From Moritella marina ATCC 15381 (GTDB lineage: Bacteria > Pseudomonadota > Gammaproteobacteria > Enterobacterales > Moritellaceae): a DNA stretch of 64,000 bases. Each line of letters starts with the position of its first letter. Within the stretch, counting starts at the first letter, position 1. Below are positions 25,997 to 35,672 of this stretch, piece by piece. The position numbers and the translations under genes were made by a program. The notes below the pieces were generated by a model, which worked only from the letters and a program-made list of their open reading frames with translations, ran no database searches and had not been told where the DNA came from. The stretch covers positions 2,728,001 through 2,792,000 of the forward strand of contig NZ_CP044399.1 in assembly GCF_008931805.1 (NCBI RefSeq), read 5' to 3'.

Positions 25997-28846
25997 ATGT
26001 CTGACCCGTATCACGTTCTGATTAGCAAATTACGCCAGTCCATCGATGACAAACGTATTATCACCGACCCTACGCTTACTTTAGCTTATGGAACTGACGC
26101 CAGCTTCTATCGTTTAATACCCAAGCTGATCTTACAACTGGCTAATTTAGACGAAGTGGTACTGGTCATCAAGGCTTGTTATGAACTTGCTATTCCAGTG
26201 ACATTCCGTGCCGCAGGCACCAGCTTATCAGGTCAAGCATTGTCAGATTCCGTGCTTATCATGCTCACTTCAGATTGGCGCCAGCATAAAGTACTCAACA
26301 ACGGCGAACAGATCTGGTTACAACCGGGTATTATCGGTGCTGAAGCGAATAAGATTTTAGCTCCTTATCAACGTAAGATCGGTCCGGATCCAGCATCAAT
26401 CAATACCTGTAAAATCGGTGGGATCGCGGCAAATAATTCATCAGGGATGTGTTGCGGTACAGCGCAGAACAGTTATCAAACCTTAGCTGGCATGACCGTG
26501 GTACTGGCTGACGGCACTGTATTAAATACTTTAGACAGCTATAGCGTAGCGCAATTTAAAATCAGTCATAAAGACATGCTGAAAGATCTGACCAAACTTG
26601 CCCAAGCCTGTAAAGACAATACTGCCTTAGCCGATAAGATCCGCCATAAATACCGCCTTAAAAACACCACAGGTTATAGCCTTAATTCATTAACTGATTA
26701 CAGCGATCCGATTGAGGTATTACAGCATTTATTCATTGGTTCGGAAGGCACTTTAGGCTTCATTGCCGACGTTACTTACAATACAGTGATCGACCATAGC
26801 TTCAAAGCCACGGGTCTGTATTTATTCGCAGATATTGAACAAACCTGTTTAGCAGTGAGTGAACTCGCTAATACCAGTGTTGCCGCTGTGGAATTAATGG
26901 ATAACCGCGCTTTAAGCTCAGTCGCCAATAAACCAGGCATGCCAGATTTCATCACTCAGCTTACAGCAGAAAATAATACTGAAGCCGCTGCATTACTTGT
27001 TGAGATCCACGCCGAGAGTGAAGCAGATTTAAATCAACAAGTGATCCAAATAAATACCCTGATCGATGAACTGAACCCTACAGAAGCAGTCGAGTTCAGT
27101 ACTGATACCAAGGTCTACAATCAGCTATGGGCGATCCGTAAGGAGCTATTCCCTGCCGTTGGTGCCGTGCGAGAAGTGGGGACAACAGTGATCATCGAAG
27201 ATGTGGCCTTCCCTATCGAGCAACTCGCGCCTGCAGTACGTGACTTAGAAGTTTTATTTAAGAAATACCATTACGATGAAGCGATCATTTTCGGCCATGC
27301 TCTTGCGGGTAACTTACACTTTGTTTTCACCCAGGCGTTTGAAACAGAAGAAGAGATCAATCGTTATAGTGGTTTCATGGATGATGTAGCGCAATTAGTC
27401 GCAGTTGATTATCAAGGTTCGTTAAAAGCCGAGCACGGTACTGGTCGTAATATGGCGCCCTACGTTGAACTGGAATGGGGCAGCGAAGGTTACGCCTTGA
27501 TGCAAGACATCAAACGCATCTTTGATAAAACCGGTATTTTAAATCCCGGCGTGATCTTAAATGATAACAAAGACAGCCACATTACTGATTTAAAAGTCAT
27601 GCCTGCAGCAGATGAACTTATTGATAAATGTATCGAGTGTGGTTTTTGTGAACCGGTTTGTCCATCACGAGAATTATCACTAACACCACGCCAACGTAAT
27701 ACTGTTTATCGTGAAATCAGTCGTTTGCAACGCAGCCAAGAAGAGCCTGCGCGCCTTGCCGAGTTAGAAAAATCATTTAAATACCTCGGCATTGATACCT
27801 GCGCCGCAACCGGGTTATGCGCAGAGCGTTGCCCAGTTGATATTAATACTGGCGATTTGATCCGTAAATTACGCCAACAGCATTCTCCTATCGCTAACGT
27901 GATAGCGCGTTGGAGTAGTGATCATTTCGCCGGACTAACAAGCGCCACCCAAGCTGGTTTAACTGTCGCTAACGGTGTTCATAGTGTCTTAGGCACCAAA
28001 GCCATGCGTACTGTAACCAAAGCAACCCACAAGCTTAGTGGTGGTGCGGTGCCATTATGGACGCCAAGCATGCCGAAAGCGGCGGGTAAGGTGAAGCGAT
28101 TAGCGAGTCCAAGTGATGGTTTAAGCCTGGCACATAAAAAAGTAGTTTATTTCCCAAGTTGCGCCGCGCGTAATATGGGTACAGCCAAAAATGCCATGGA
28201 TAACCGTCCACTGGCAGACGTGACTCAAGCTGTGCTACAAAAGGCGGGAATTGAAGTCATTATGCCAGGCAAGTTATCAGAAAAATGCTGTGGTATGCCG
28301 TATAAGAGTAAAGGTTTTGTCGATACAGCACTGAGTAAATCACAACAGTTAGAAGCAGCACTTTGGGAAGCATCAGAACAAGGTAAATTACCCGTATTAA
28401 TGGATACCAGTCCGTGTGCGAGCACCAGTATTGAGTTGATGACCAAAGACATCGCCATCTATGAACCGTTTCGTTTTGTCGCAGAGTTCGTGATGGACCA
28501 TGTGAATATTACTCCACAAGCAGAGCCTATCATGTTGCACGTGACTTGTACTTCACGTAAGCAAGGTTTAGCCGGAGTAATGGAGAAAGTCAGTCGCGCC
28601 TGTGCAACCGAGGTTATTATTCCAGACGACATTCAATGCTGTGGTTTTGCTGGTGACAAAGGCTTTACGACACCCGAGTTAAATGCCTCGGCATTATCGC
28701 CGTTAGCACGCCAAGTACCGAGTAATTGCAGTGAAGGTTATTCCAATAGCCGAACTTGCGAGATAGGTTTGTCCGAGCACAGTGGTATTGAATATCGTTC
28801 GATCTTGTACCTAGTAGATAAGGTCAGTGAAAAACGAGATGCTTAG
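25997..28846 (+). CDS. dld: FAD/Fe-S D-lactate dehydrogenase (Dld-II type)
   Basis: This 949-residue fused enzyme starts with a FAD-binding PCMH domain (about residues 35-260, with R-A-A-G-T-S-L-S-G-Q-A and I-G-G-I-A-A-N-N-S-S-G-M). FAD-oxidase C-terminal domain follows. Next come two 4Fe-4S motifs (C-I-E-C-G-F-C-E-P-V-C-P near 545 and C-A-A-T-G-L-C-A-E-R-C-P near 601) and CCG domains (C-C-G-M-P near 764, C-C-G-F-A-G near 881). The layout is that of the Dld-II D-lactate:quinone oxidoreductase of Shewanella and relatives. AGGAG precedes the ATG by seven bases. With LldP and LutABC it gives growth on both lactate enantiomers. Confidence 0.92.
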   Translation: MSDPYHVLISKLRQSIDDKRIITDPTLTLAYGTDASFYRLIPKLILQLANLDEVVLVIKACYELAIPVTFRAAGTSLSGQALSDSVLIMLTSDWRQHKVLNNGEQIWLQPGIIGAEANKILAPYQRKIGPDPASINTCKIGGIAANNSSGMCCGTAQNSYQTLAGMTVVLADGTVLNTLDSYSVAQFKISHKDMLKDLTKLAQACKDNTALADKIRHKYRLKNTTGYSLNSLTDYSDPIEVLQHLFIGSEGTLGFIADVTYNTVIDHSFKATGLYLFADIEQTCLAVSELANTSVAAVELMDNRALSSVANKPGMPDFITQLTAENNTEAAALLVEIHAESEADLNQQVIQINTLIDELNPTEAVEFSTDTKVYNQLWAIRKELFPAVGAVREVGTTVIIEDVAFPIEQLAPAVRDLEVLFKKYHYDEAIIFGHALAGNLHFVFTQAFETEEEINRYSGFMDDVAQLVAVDYQGSLKAEHGTGRNMAPYVELEWGSEGYALMQDIKRIFDKTGILNPGVILNDNKDSHITDLKVMPAADELIDKCIECGFCEPVCPSRELSLTPRQRNTVYREISRLQRSQEEPARLAELEKSFKYLGIDTCAATGLCAERCPVDINTGDLIRKLRQQHSPIANVIARWSSDHFAGLTSATQAGLTVANGVHSVLGTKAMRTVTKATHKLSGGAVPLWTPSMPKAAGKVKRLASPSDGLSLAHKKVVYFPSCAARNMGTAKNAMDNRPLADVTQAVLQKAGIEVIMPGKLSEKCCGMPYKSKGFVDTALSKSQQLEAALWEASEQGKLPVLMDTSPCASTSIELMTKDIAIYEPFRFVAEFVMDHVNITPQAEPIMLHVTCTSRKQGLAGVMEKVSRACATEVIIPDDIQCCGFAGDKGFTTPELNASALSPLARQVPSNCSEGYSNSRTCEIGLSEHSGIEYRSILYLVDKVSEKRDA

Positions 28847-28860
28847 TACTTCGTGAAGCT

Positions 28861-28883
28861 AAGGTAGGTCGATGGCCTACCTT
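28861..28883 (+). terminator. Terminator after the lactate dehydrogenase gene
   Basis: AAGGTAGG and CCTACCTT form an 8-bp stem followed by AATCCTTTTT. It overlaps the stop of the convergent acetyltransferase gene by two bases. Confidence 0.7.
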
Positions 28884-29301
28884 AATCCTTTTTCAGTACT
28901 AAGTAATCACCCACTTCAGCCGTGCCTTTACCCACTTCAACAAAGCCTTTTCGCAGATAAAACTGCAGCGCCTTTTCATTCTTAACCATGCATTTCAATA
29001 TTTGCGGTCTGTCGTTTAATTCACTCAACATAGTTAACAATCTAGAGCCAACACCCATACCTTGTGAATCTTCAGCTGTAAATAAATGATGAATGAAATT
29101 ATCCGGCTCATAAACCGCGATAAAACCAAGCAACTTACCATCTGCAACGGCTAAATAAACCGTGTCATCGGTAATATGTTCATCAAAATCTTTTATCTGA
29201 TAGCCACTGCTATCTAGCCAAGTAAACGTTGACGTTCTTGTTACCATATACAGCGCACGTAAGTCCGGTAGATATTCAGGTGAATATGCGATCACTTCCA
29301 T
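28882..29301 (-). CDS. GNAT-family N-acetyltransferase
   Basis: A 139-residue single-domain GNAT protein. The acetyl-CoA motif is visible as D-S-Q-G-M-G-V-G-S-R-L-L near residue 78, followed by V-K-N-E-K-A-L-Q-F-Y-L-R-K-G-F, the typical last helix and strand. Members transfer acetyl groups to amines of small molecules or proteins. The substrate is not predictable here. It is followed by the dehydrogenase terminator and preceded by a second GNAT gene on the same strand, 44 bases away. Confidence 0.88.
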   Translation of the reverse strand: MEVIAYSPEYLPDLRALYMVTRTSTFTWLDSSGYQIKDFDEHITDDTVYLAVADGKLLGFIAVYEPDNFIHHLFTAEDSQGMGVGSRLLTMLSELNDRPQILKCMVKNEKALQFYLRKGFVEVGKGTAEVGDYLVLKKD

Positions 29302-29345
29302 GTATATTTATCCCTATAACAGTGCTGATATAGCAGTGCCTAATT

Positions 29346-29885
29346 TTAACGTAAATCCGTTCTGTGTATGCCATAAACCGCGTGATCGATTATTTCGCCA
29401 TTGACGTTTTCCCGATTGCTGATAATACCTTCTAGCGTCATATTCAAACGCTCACACACCCGACGGCTTGAGCTATTATCAACGGCTGCACATATCTCTA
29501 CTTTCTTCATATTCAACTCAGAAAAAGCGTATTCGATTAAAAAGCTCACAGCCTTAGTAACGATACCTGAACCTTGATATTTTTCACTTAACCAATAGCC
29601 CACTTCAACTTTTTTTAATTCCTGAACGATACTGTTAAAACTGACGTTACCCACTACTGTATGCTGATAAATAATCGCACACGTCATTGATTTACCTTCT
29701 GCATACCCAAGCAATGATTTACGGATAAATTCAAGAAAGAAAGCTTCATCATTCGCCTCTGCCGCCCAAGGTAGCCATTTTGATAAATAGGCACGCTCAA
29801 CTGTCACTATCTCTAAATAGCAGTTCGCGAATGACGGCTGCACAATAGCTAATTGTAAATCTGGTCCGATATTGAGTGTAAACAT
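29346..29885 (-). CDS. RimJ/RimL-like GNAT acetyltransferase
   Basis: A 179-residue protein of the RimL/YdaF type. Features are L-P-W-A after the first helix, G-Y-W-L-S-E-K-Y-Q-G-S-G-I-V-T-K-A (acetyl-CoA loop) and N-S-S-S-R-R-V-C-E-R-L-N-M, where the paralogues of RimL keep N-x-x-S. They acetylate N-termini of ribosomal proteins or detoxify small molecules. A longer frame to 29942 exists, but M-F-T-L-N-I-G at 29885 matches usual family starts, so I prefer it. No strong ribosome-binding site discriminates. Confidence 0.8.
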   Translation of the reverse strand: MFTLNIGPDLQLAIVQPSFANCYLEIVTVERAYLSKWLPWAAEANDEAFFLEFIRKSLLGYAEGKSMTCAIIYQHTVVGNVSFNSIVQELKKVEVGYWLSEKYQGSGIVTKAVSFLIEYAFSELNMKKVEICAAVDNSSSRRVCERLNMTLEGIISNRENVNGEIIDHAVYGIHRTDLR

Positions 29886-30017
29886 AGGCTTTCCCATAGA
29901 ATATCCATATTTGATACTAGATCTTATCACTACCTCAAACAAGGTAACTGATCACAGATGTAGAATAAAATAATCAACACCATCACCTCTACAGATTCAA
30001 AACCAAGCAGATTAGAC

Positions 30018-30584
30018 CTAGGTATAACTAATGATATTGTGAATAGTCACAGACTTATCCGTCACATTACGATAGCCATGTGCTTGGTTAGCATCAAATT
30101 TAACGCTCTCACCTTGCTTTAAAGTATGCCACTGCTGTGTAATACCATCAGCGGTTAGTGCCAAAAAGTATTCCATCGAACCATCAACAGCAATAATGTG
30201 CTCTATGACGCCCGCATTGTGTGGCGCCGAGATATGCTGACGTTGTGGATCTAATGTTATTTGGAACACTTCCATTTTAGTCACTGCATCATAAGGAAAT
30301 AGCGTCACAACCTTAATATCATGTTCGTTATTTTCTAATGTATTTATAAAAACAGAGCTTTGCGTTTTAGCTAGTTCCAAGTCAGTTAAAAAATAAGACA
30401 GTGGCAACTCAAAACCATTGGCTATATTCCATAATCGCACCACCGTAGGACTCGATTCACCCCGTTCGATTTGTCCAAGCATCGCTTTAGATACCCCAGT
30501 ATGCTGACTGGTTTTATCTAAACTCCAACCTTTATGACTGCGTGCTGCTTTAAGACGAGAACCGATCGATGTATGAATATTAAT
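30018..30584 (-). CDS. sutR: XRE-cupin regulator SutR/YdcN-like, possible ATT start
   Basis: A helix-turn-helix (G-V-S-K-A-M-L-G-Q-I-E-R-G-E-S-S-P-T) followed by a cupin domain, the arrangement of E. coli SutR (YdcN). The divergent neighbour is a YdcO-like transporter, as in E. coli. The first ATG (30482) would cut the helix-turn-helix in half. The frame is open upstream through G-S-R-L-K-A-A-R-S-H-K-G-W-S-L and contains no ATG, GTG or TTG before the stop behind it. AAGAGG lies seven bases before ATT at 30582-30584, giving (M)NIHTSIGSRLKAAR, 188 residues. I take ATT as the likely start; a sequencing error is the alternative. Confidence 0.82.
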   Translation of the reverse strand: MNIHTSIGSRLKAARSHKGWSLDKTSQHTGVSKAMLGQIERGESSPTVVRLWNIANGFELPLSYFLTDLELAKTQSSVFINTLENNEHDIKVVTLFPYDAVTKMEVFQITLDPQRQHISAPHNAGVIEHIIAVDGSMEYFLALTADGITQQWHTLKQGESVKFDANQAHGYRNVTDKSVTIHNIISYT

Positions 30585-30630
30585 AATAATGCCTCTTGTA
30601 AGCGAAATAGCGATAATGATAATAGCGCTT

Positions 30631-30686
30631 GTGCGTTATAACATACAGTGTTATTTTAAAGATACACCCCGTGCGTTATAGCGCAC
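30631..30686. promoter_or_regulatory. Two GTGCGTTATA repeats 40 bp apart in the sutR/ydcO promoter region
   Basis: GTGCGTTATA occurs at 30631-30640 and 30671-30680. The second copy is part of a near-perfect palindrome, GTGCGTTATAGCGCAC. Spacing of exactly 40 bp (about four helix turns) between divergent genes suggests a looped or cooperative operator, most simply for SutR. Confidence 0.55.
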
Positions 30687-30739
30687 GACAAATGACCAAT
30701 CCAAACACGACAGGGATTGCATTACAAGGAATAGAACGA

Positions 30740-31909
30740 ATGGATAGTGTCATTTTAAACCGTGTAAATATGGGGTTTATTGCAGCCTTGGTCGGTTTTA
30801 CCAGTTCAATTGCCCTGATATACCAAGCCGCCAGCAATCTCGGTGCTGACTTAGTCATGGTTTCAAGTTGGGTGTTTGCGCTAGGACTGGGGATGGGTAT
30901 CACGTCTATTGGTTTATCTATATATTATCGCACGCCGTTATTAATCGCTTGGTCAACACCGGGAGCGGCATTGCTCATCACCAGTACCCAAGGTTTTAGT
31001 ATTAACGAAGCCGTGGCCGCTTTTATCTTCTCGGCTTGCCTCATTACCCTATCAGGTGTTTCAGGGCTATTTGAAAAATTAATGAACCGTGTGCCACTAC
31101 AAATCGCCAGCGCCATGTTAGCAGGGATCTTACTGTCTTTTGGTATTGAAGTATTCAATGTCATGAACCAGTCTCCGCTGTTGGTTGGACTGATGTTTGT
31201 CAGCTTTTTAATCAGTAAAGCACTCGCGCCTCGTTTTGCTATGCTGACTATTTTAATTGCCGGGATCGCCTCGGCATGGTTACAAGGATTGTTTGTCGTG
31301 CCTGAATTGACGTGGACCTTAGGGCAATTGGTCTATGTCGAACCAGAGTGGAAAATAACTGCACTCATCAACATCGGTTTACCGCTATTTTTAGTCACCA
31401 TGGCAACGCAAAATATGCCCGGTATCGCCATTTTAAAAGCTCACGGTTATCATGCTCCGGTATCCAAATTAATGACGGTAACAGGCATAACGAATATACT
31501 CATCGCGCCTTTTGGTGGTTTTGGTATTAATTTAGCCGCGATCACAGCCGCAATATGTATGTCAGAAGATGCCGATAAAGATCCCCAAAAACGTTATTGG
31601 GCAGCAGTCAGCGCAGGGGGTTTTTATCTATTAATGGGCTTATGCGCGTTAAGCCTAATGACCTTGTTTCAGGCTATGCCTACGGCCTTAATCATGGCGC
31701 TGGCCGGTATTGCGCTCTTTTCCACCATTGGTGGTAGTTTGCAGCATGCCTTTATTGAATCACCTTATAAAGAAGCCGCATTGATGACCTTTTTAGTCAC
31801 CGCCTCTGACTTTACTTTATGGAATATAGGCTCTGCATTATGGGGAGTTGTGGCGGGATTAATCACTATCTCAGTAACAACATTGATTACAACAAAAAAG
31901 GGGCCGTAA
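30740..31909 (+). CDS. ydcO: Benzoate/YdcO-family membrane transporter
   Basis: A 389-residue inner-membrane protein of about 12 segments matching E. coli YdcO and BenE. It has W-S-T-P-G-A-A-L-L, M-L-A-G-I-L-L-S-F-G, F-L-V-T-M-A-[ST]-Q-N-M-P-G-I-A and I-T-A-A-I-C. BenE-type carriers move aromatic acids with protons; YdcO's substrate is unproven. AAGGAA eight bases before ATG 30740 supports M-D-S-V-I-L as start over an earlier ATG at 30692. Divergent from the SutR-like regulator, the same pair as in E. coli. Confidence 0.9.
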   Translation: MDSVILNRVNMGFIAALVGFTSSIALIYQAASNLGADLVMVSSWVFALGLGMGITSIGLSIYYRTPLLIAWSTPGAALLITSTQGFSINEAVAAFIFSACLITLSGVSGLFEKLMNRVPLQIASAMLAGILLSFGIEVFNVMNQSPLLVGLMFVSFLISKALAPRFAMLTILIAGIASAWLQGLFVVPELTWTLGQLVYVEPEWKITALINIGLPLFLVTMATQNMPGIAILKAHGYHAPVSKLMTVTGITNILIAPFGGFGINLAAITAAICMSEDADKDPQKRYWAAVSAGGFYLLMGLCALSLMTLFQAMPTALIMALAGIALFSTIGGSLQHAFIESPYKEAALMTFLVTASDFTLWNIGSALWGVVAGLITISVTTLITTKKGP

Positions 31910-31970
31910 TTGCGATTACAATTACTTCCCCCTTTCTTGTTTATTAATTTAATTATACATTCGAGTATGA

Positions 31971-32681
31971 TTAAGCTTGTTGTTCTTGCTCATCAGACTC
32001 AAACCAGCGGTAAACAAGACCTGCTAATATCGCACCGACAATTGGCGCAATCCAGAATAACCACAGTTGCGACAACGCCCAATCACCTTGGAAAATCGCT
32101 ACACCAGTACTACGTGCAGGGTTAACCGACGTATTGGTCACTGGGATACTAATTAAATGGATCAAGGTTAAACCAAGACCAATGGCTATCGGTGCAAAAC
32201 CAGCTGGAGCACGTTTGTCCGTTGCGCCTAAGATAATAATCAAGAACATAAACGTCATGACGATTTCAGTTACTAATGCCGCAACTAAGCTATAACCACC
32301 AGGAGAGTGTTCGCCATAACCATTCGAAGCAAAACCAGCGCTAGCATCAAATCCAGCTTGACCACTAGCAATCACATATAAGGTTGCAGCACCGGCAATA
32401 CCACCGAGTACCTGAGCTAAAATATAAGGTCCAAGTTCAGCTGCTGAAAAACGACCACCAGACCAAAGTCCAATTGAAACGGCTGGATTTAAATGACAAC
32501 CTGAAATGTGGCCAATCGCGAATGCCATCGTTAATACCGTCAAACCAAAAGCCAGTGACACACCTAATAAGCCAATGCCGACATCAGGAAATGCAGCCGC
32601 TAATACCGCACTACCACAACCCCCAAGAACCAACCAAAATGTACCAATAAACTCAGCACCGAGCTTTTTTGTTAATGTCAT
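31971..32681 (-). CDS. aqpZ: Aquaporin Z
   Basis: A 236-residue six-helix channel with both NPA loops (H-L-N-P-A-V-S near residue 63 and S-V-N-P-A-R-S near 186) and the E-F-I-G-T-F-W-L-V first helix of AqpZ. Residues around the second NPA (R in N-P-A-R-S, F and H in the filter region) fit a water-selective rather than glycerol pore. AqpZ lets water cross the inner membrane during osmotic change. Convergent with ydcO. About 200 bases upstream separate it from the barrel gene. Confidence 0.94.
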   Translation of the reverse strand: MTLTKKLGAEFIGTFWLVLGGCGSAVLAAAFPDVGIGLLGVSLAFGLTVLTMAFAIGHISGCHLNPAVSIGLWSGGRFSAAELGPYILAQVLGGIAGAATLYVIASGQAGFDASAGFASNGYGEHSPGGYSLVAALVTEIVMTFMFLIIILGATDKRAPAGFAPIAIGLGLTLIHLISIPVTNTSVNPARSTGVAIFQGDWALSQLWLFWIAPIVGAILAGLVYRWFESDEQEQQA

Positions 32682-32877
32682 TATTTATTCCCTTATATAT
32701 TTTCATAACCACTTATCATCGTTGAAAGTCGTTTCATTCGAAACTAGCATTTCAGCGTGTAATTGGTCAAGTGAGTGTTCACATCTATTTGAAATACATA
32801 AATAAACTTAGGCTAAATATAAAATAACCAATGCTTACCAAACGTTTAAATATTAACTTAGCATAGTTTAAAATAGC

Positions 32878-33510
32878 TCAAAACGTCAGTTTGGCGCCCA
32901 CGCTAACTTGTCCTTGCCACATTAAATCCGCATCAACTAGCCACTTACAGTTGCCGCTATTACAAAATAACGACTGCGAACTACTAATAAACGTGGCATA
33001 CCCACGCACATCCGCAAACAACGCAAAATTGGTAGTGAATTGATACTCAGCGCCGCCGCCAATACTCATCGAAAAATTAGTTTCATTAGAGAAACCATTA
33101 TCTGGGCGCATCTGCGTTAAGCCAGCACTGGTGGTAATATAAGGTCTAAATTTACCTTGAGGGAAGTACAATGCGCCGCCTAAATGTAAGTAGTCAATGT
33201 CTAACTTGGTTATCTCAGGTTGATTTAGGTTATCGCCAATACTAAATTCTGTCGATTGATGACTATAAAGTAAATAAATACTGCCTGGGTCTGGCGTTGT
33301 AATTCCAGCCATCACACCCCAATGCTCGGACTCAGCAATCTTAACCGAGCTTTCAGCTTGGCTAGTGCTGTCTACGGTGGAAAAATCACTGGTTCCAAAA
33401 GCGTAACCACCAAACGGCGCGACAAATGATTCTGCGGCCACGTTCCCTGTGTGCATCAACACACTCATCGCCAACATGCTAACGCCAAGTCTTTGCTTAT
33501 ACTTCATCAT
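32878..33510 (-). CDS. Outer-membrane beta-barrel protein, unknown
   Basis: A 210-residue protein with a Sec signal (residues 1-26, ending V-A-A-E-S) and alternating hydrophobic and polar residues through eight or so predicted strands. It ends in K-L-T-F, with a terminal Phe as in BAM-inserted barrels. Two Cys near residue 180 (S-L-F-C-N-S-G-N-C) may form a disulfide. Overall it resembles small OmpA/OmpW-type barrels, though no specific family is recognised. It is read convergently toward nothing and shares an upstream region with the divergent RecQ-like gene. Confidence 0.72.
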   Translation of the reverse strand: MMKYKQRLGVSMLAMSVLMHTGNVAAESFVAPFGGYAFGTSDFSTVDSTSQAESSVKIAESEHWGVMAGITTPDPGSIYLLYSHQSTEFSIGDNLNQPEITKLDIDYLHLGGALYFPQGKFRPYITTSAGLTQMRPDNGFSNETNFSMSIGGGAEYQFTTNFALFADVRGYATFISSSQSLFCNSGNCKWLVDADLMWQGQVSVGAKLTF

Positions 33511-33649
33511 ACATCCTGTAATAACGTGATTGACTGTTAAAAATATAGCACTACTACAAGTTTAACGGCATAAACGGGATCACTTTTTAACAAAAAACGA
33601 TATACTCCCCTGCTTAATCACCCTTGGTTTCATCATTCGAGAGACAGAT

Positions 33650-35563
33650 ATGCTGCATCAGACGTTACAACACTACTTTGGTTATGATCAATTCAGAGAA
33701 GGCCAAGAAGCTGTCATTAACAATATCGTCAGAGGCGATTCAAGTGCAGCCATCTTTCCAACGGGATCAGGAAAGTCGTTATGTTATCAAGTATCGGCAT
33801 TACACCTGCCTAATTTGACCTTAGTTATTTCCCCCCTATTAGCCTTGATCCAAGATCAGCTATTATTTTTAAAAAAGCATAATATCGCCGCCGCTAAAAT
33901 TGATTCGAGCATGTCTGTCGATGAAGTACGCGATACCATGTCAAAAGTACGCGAAGGCGAAGTGAAGATCTTAATGATTTCGGTCGAACGTTTAAAGAAC
34001 GAACGCTTCCGAAAATTCATCAAACAAGTACCAATCTCGTTATTAGTGGTGGATGAAGCCCATTGTATTTCAGAATGGGGACATAACTTTCGTCCCGATT
34101 ACCTGAAACTACCGCAATATCAAAAAGAACTGAACATTAAGCAAGCCTTGTTATTAACCGCAACAGCAACCCCATCGGTTATCAAAGACATGGAAACCAA
34201 GTTTAATATCGCCCCTGATAATATTATTAAAACCGGTTTCTATCGCGCTAACCTTAGCTTGTTAATGCACCCAATTGCTCAAGAGAAAAAACTCCACGCA
34301 CTCACCCGCTGGCTAGGTAAGAAATCGGGACAAGCCTCTATTGTCTATGTCACTCTGCAAAGAACCGCAGAAGAACTGGCGGCAGCCTTACAAGAGTTTG
34401 GGATTGAAGCGGTCGCTTATCATGCCGGTATGTCCACAGATATACGTGAAGAAGTACAACAAAAATTTATGCACAATGGCATAGATTGCATTGTTGCCAC
34501 TATCGCTTTTGGCATGGGCATTGATAAAAGTAATATCCGTAACGTCGTGCATTTTGATTTACCAAAATCCATTGAAAACTACAGCCAAGAAATTGGTCGT
34601 GCCGGCCGTGATGGCAACGACTCACAATGTCTGGTATTAGCTAATTTAGACAACCAAAGCATCCTCGAAAACTTTGTTTATGGTGATACTCCTGAACTAA
34701 ATGGGATTGAAGCGGTACTGAGCGAAATCCAATCTGCGGGCACTGAGTGGGAACATACTTTATACGGATTATCCATGAGTAGTAACCTGCGCCAAGCACC
34801 GTTAAAAACTTTACTGGTGTATTTAGAAATGCAGGGCATTATCAAACCTCTGTATTCTTATTTTGCGGAATATCGCTTTAAGTTCTTAAAAGATCCAGCG
34901 CAAATACTGAACCAATTTACCGATGAAAAACGTGTCTTTATTGAAGAAATATTTAACGCATCGCCAGCGAAACGCACTTGGGCAACGGTTAACTTTGAAC
35001 GCATGAGCGAAGGCTATCAAGAACAACGCAGTCGCGTGATCACCGCGCTAGAGTTTTTGCATGAACGTAATAGCATCGTGCTAGAAAGTAAATTGATGAC
35101 CGATGTATATCAAATATTAAATTCGCGTTTTGATAGCCAGCAATTAGCCACTAACCTGCATAAGCAATTTGCCCACAAAGAACAAAGTGAAATTAAGCGT
35201 GTGCATGCAGTTGGTCACTACATTCAAAGTACACAATGTTTGAGTAAAGGCTTATCAACTTACTTTGGTGATGATAAAGCACCGGTGCAATGTGGCACAT
35301 GCTCTGTCTGTCAGGGCCGTATTGCACAACTACCACAACCAGCAAGTATGCCAGCGTTATCAGCTGAACAAGTGGCAGAGCTAAGCCAAGCGTTTATCAG
35401 TGCTTGTGATAAACGCCCTACGCCTGTATTAACCACACGTTTCTTATGTGGCATCAGCACACCTTTATTCATGAAGATGAAAGCCAAAAAAATCAGTAAC
35501 TTTGCAGCCTTGCAAGCTTACCCTTATCAACAAATATTAACGCTACTCACTAACCAGCAATAA
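33650..35563 (+). CDS. RecQ-family DNA helicase
   Basis: A 637-residue superfamily-2 helicase. Motifs: F-R-E-G-Q-E-A-V, Walker A F-P-T-G-S-G-K-S-L-C-Y-Q, D-E-A-H box (V-V-D-E-A-H-C-I-S-E-W-G-H), L-T-A-T-A-T-P and Q-E-I-G-R-A-G-R-D-G. A Zn-binding C-x-[x16]-C-x-x-C-x-x-C pattern (C-L-S-K-G through C-G-T-C-S-V-C) follows the RecQ fold. The C-terminal 90 residues do not look like an HRDC domain. It is probably a RecQ paralogue rather than RecQ itself. RecQ enzymes unwind recombination intermediates 3' to 5'. Convergent with tpx. Confidence 0.9.
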   Translation: MLHQTLQHYFGYDQFREGQEAVINNIVRGDSSAAIFPTGSGKSLCYQVSALHLPNLTLVISPLLALIQDQLLFLKKHNIAAAKIDSSMSVDEVRDTMSKVREGEVKILMISVERLKNERFRKFIKQVPISLLVVDEAHCISEWGHNFRPDYLKLPQYQKELNIKQALLLTATATPSVIKDMETKFNIAPDNIIKTGFYRANLSLLMHPIAQEKKLHALTRWLGKKSGQASIVYVTLQRTAEELAAALQEFGIEAVAYHAGMSTDIREEVQQKFMHNGIDCIVATIAFGMGIDKSNIRNVVHFDLPKSIENYSQEIGRAGRDGNDSQCLVLANLDNQSILENFVYGDTPELNGIEAVLSEIQSAGTEWEHTLYGLSMSSNLRQAPLKTLLVYLEMQGIIKPLYSYFAEYRFKFLKDPAQILNQFTDEKRVFIEEIFNASPAKRTWATVNFERMSEGYQEQRSRVITALEFLHERNSIVLESKLMTDVYQILNSRFDSQQLATNLHKQFAHKEQSEIKRVHAVGHYIQSTQCLSKGLSTYFGDDKAPVQCGTCSVCQGRIAQLPQPASMPALSAEQVAELSQAFISACDKRPTPVLTTRFLCGISTPLFMKMKAKKISNFAALQAYPYQQILTLLTNQQ

Positions 35564-35582
35564 CGTTACTTCCGCACAAAAA

Positions 35583-35612
35583 AATAGCGCTGCAGATGCT
35601 GCAGCGCTATTT
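35583..35612. terminator. Bidirectional terminator between the helicase gene and tpx
   Basis: A near-perfect GC-rich stem (AATAGCGCTGCA with TGCAGCGCTATT) with A- and T-tracts on both sides serves the two convergent genes. Confidence 0.8.
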
Positions 35613-35672
35613 TCAGTTCATCATTCCAAACTAAGCTTGAAACGGCTCACACGATTTATTCGTAACAACTAA

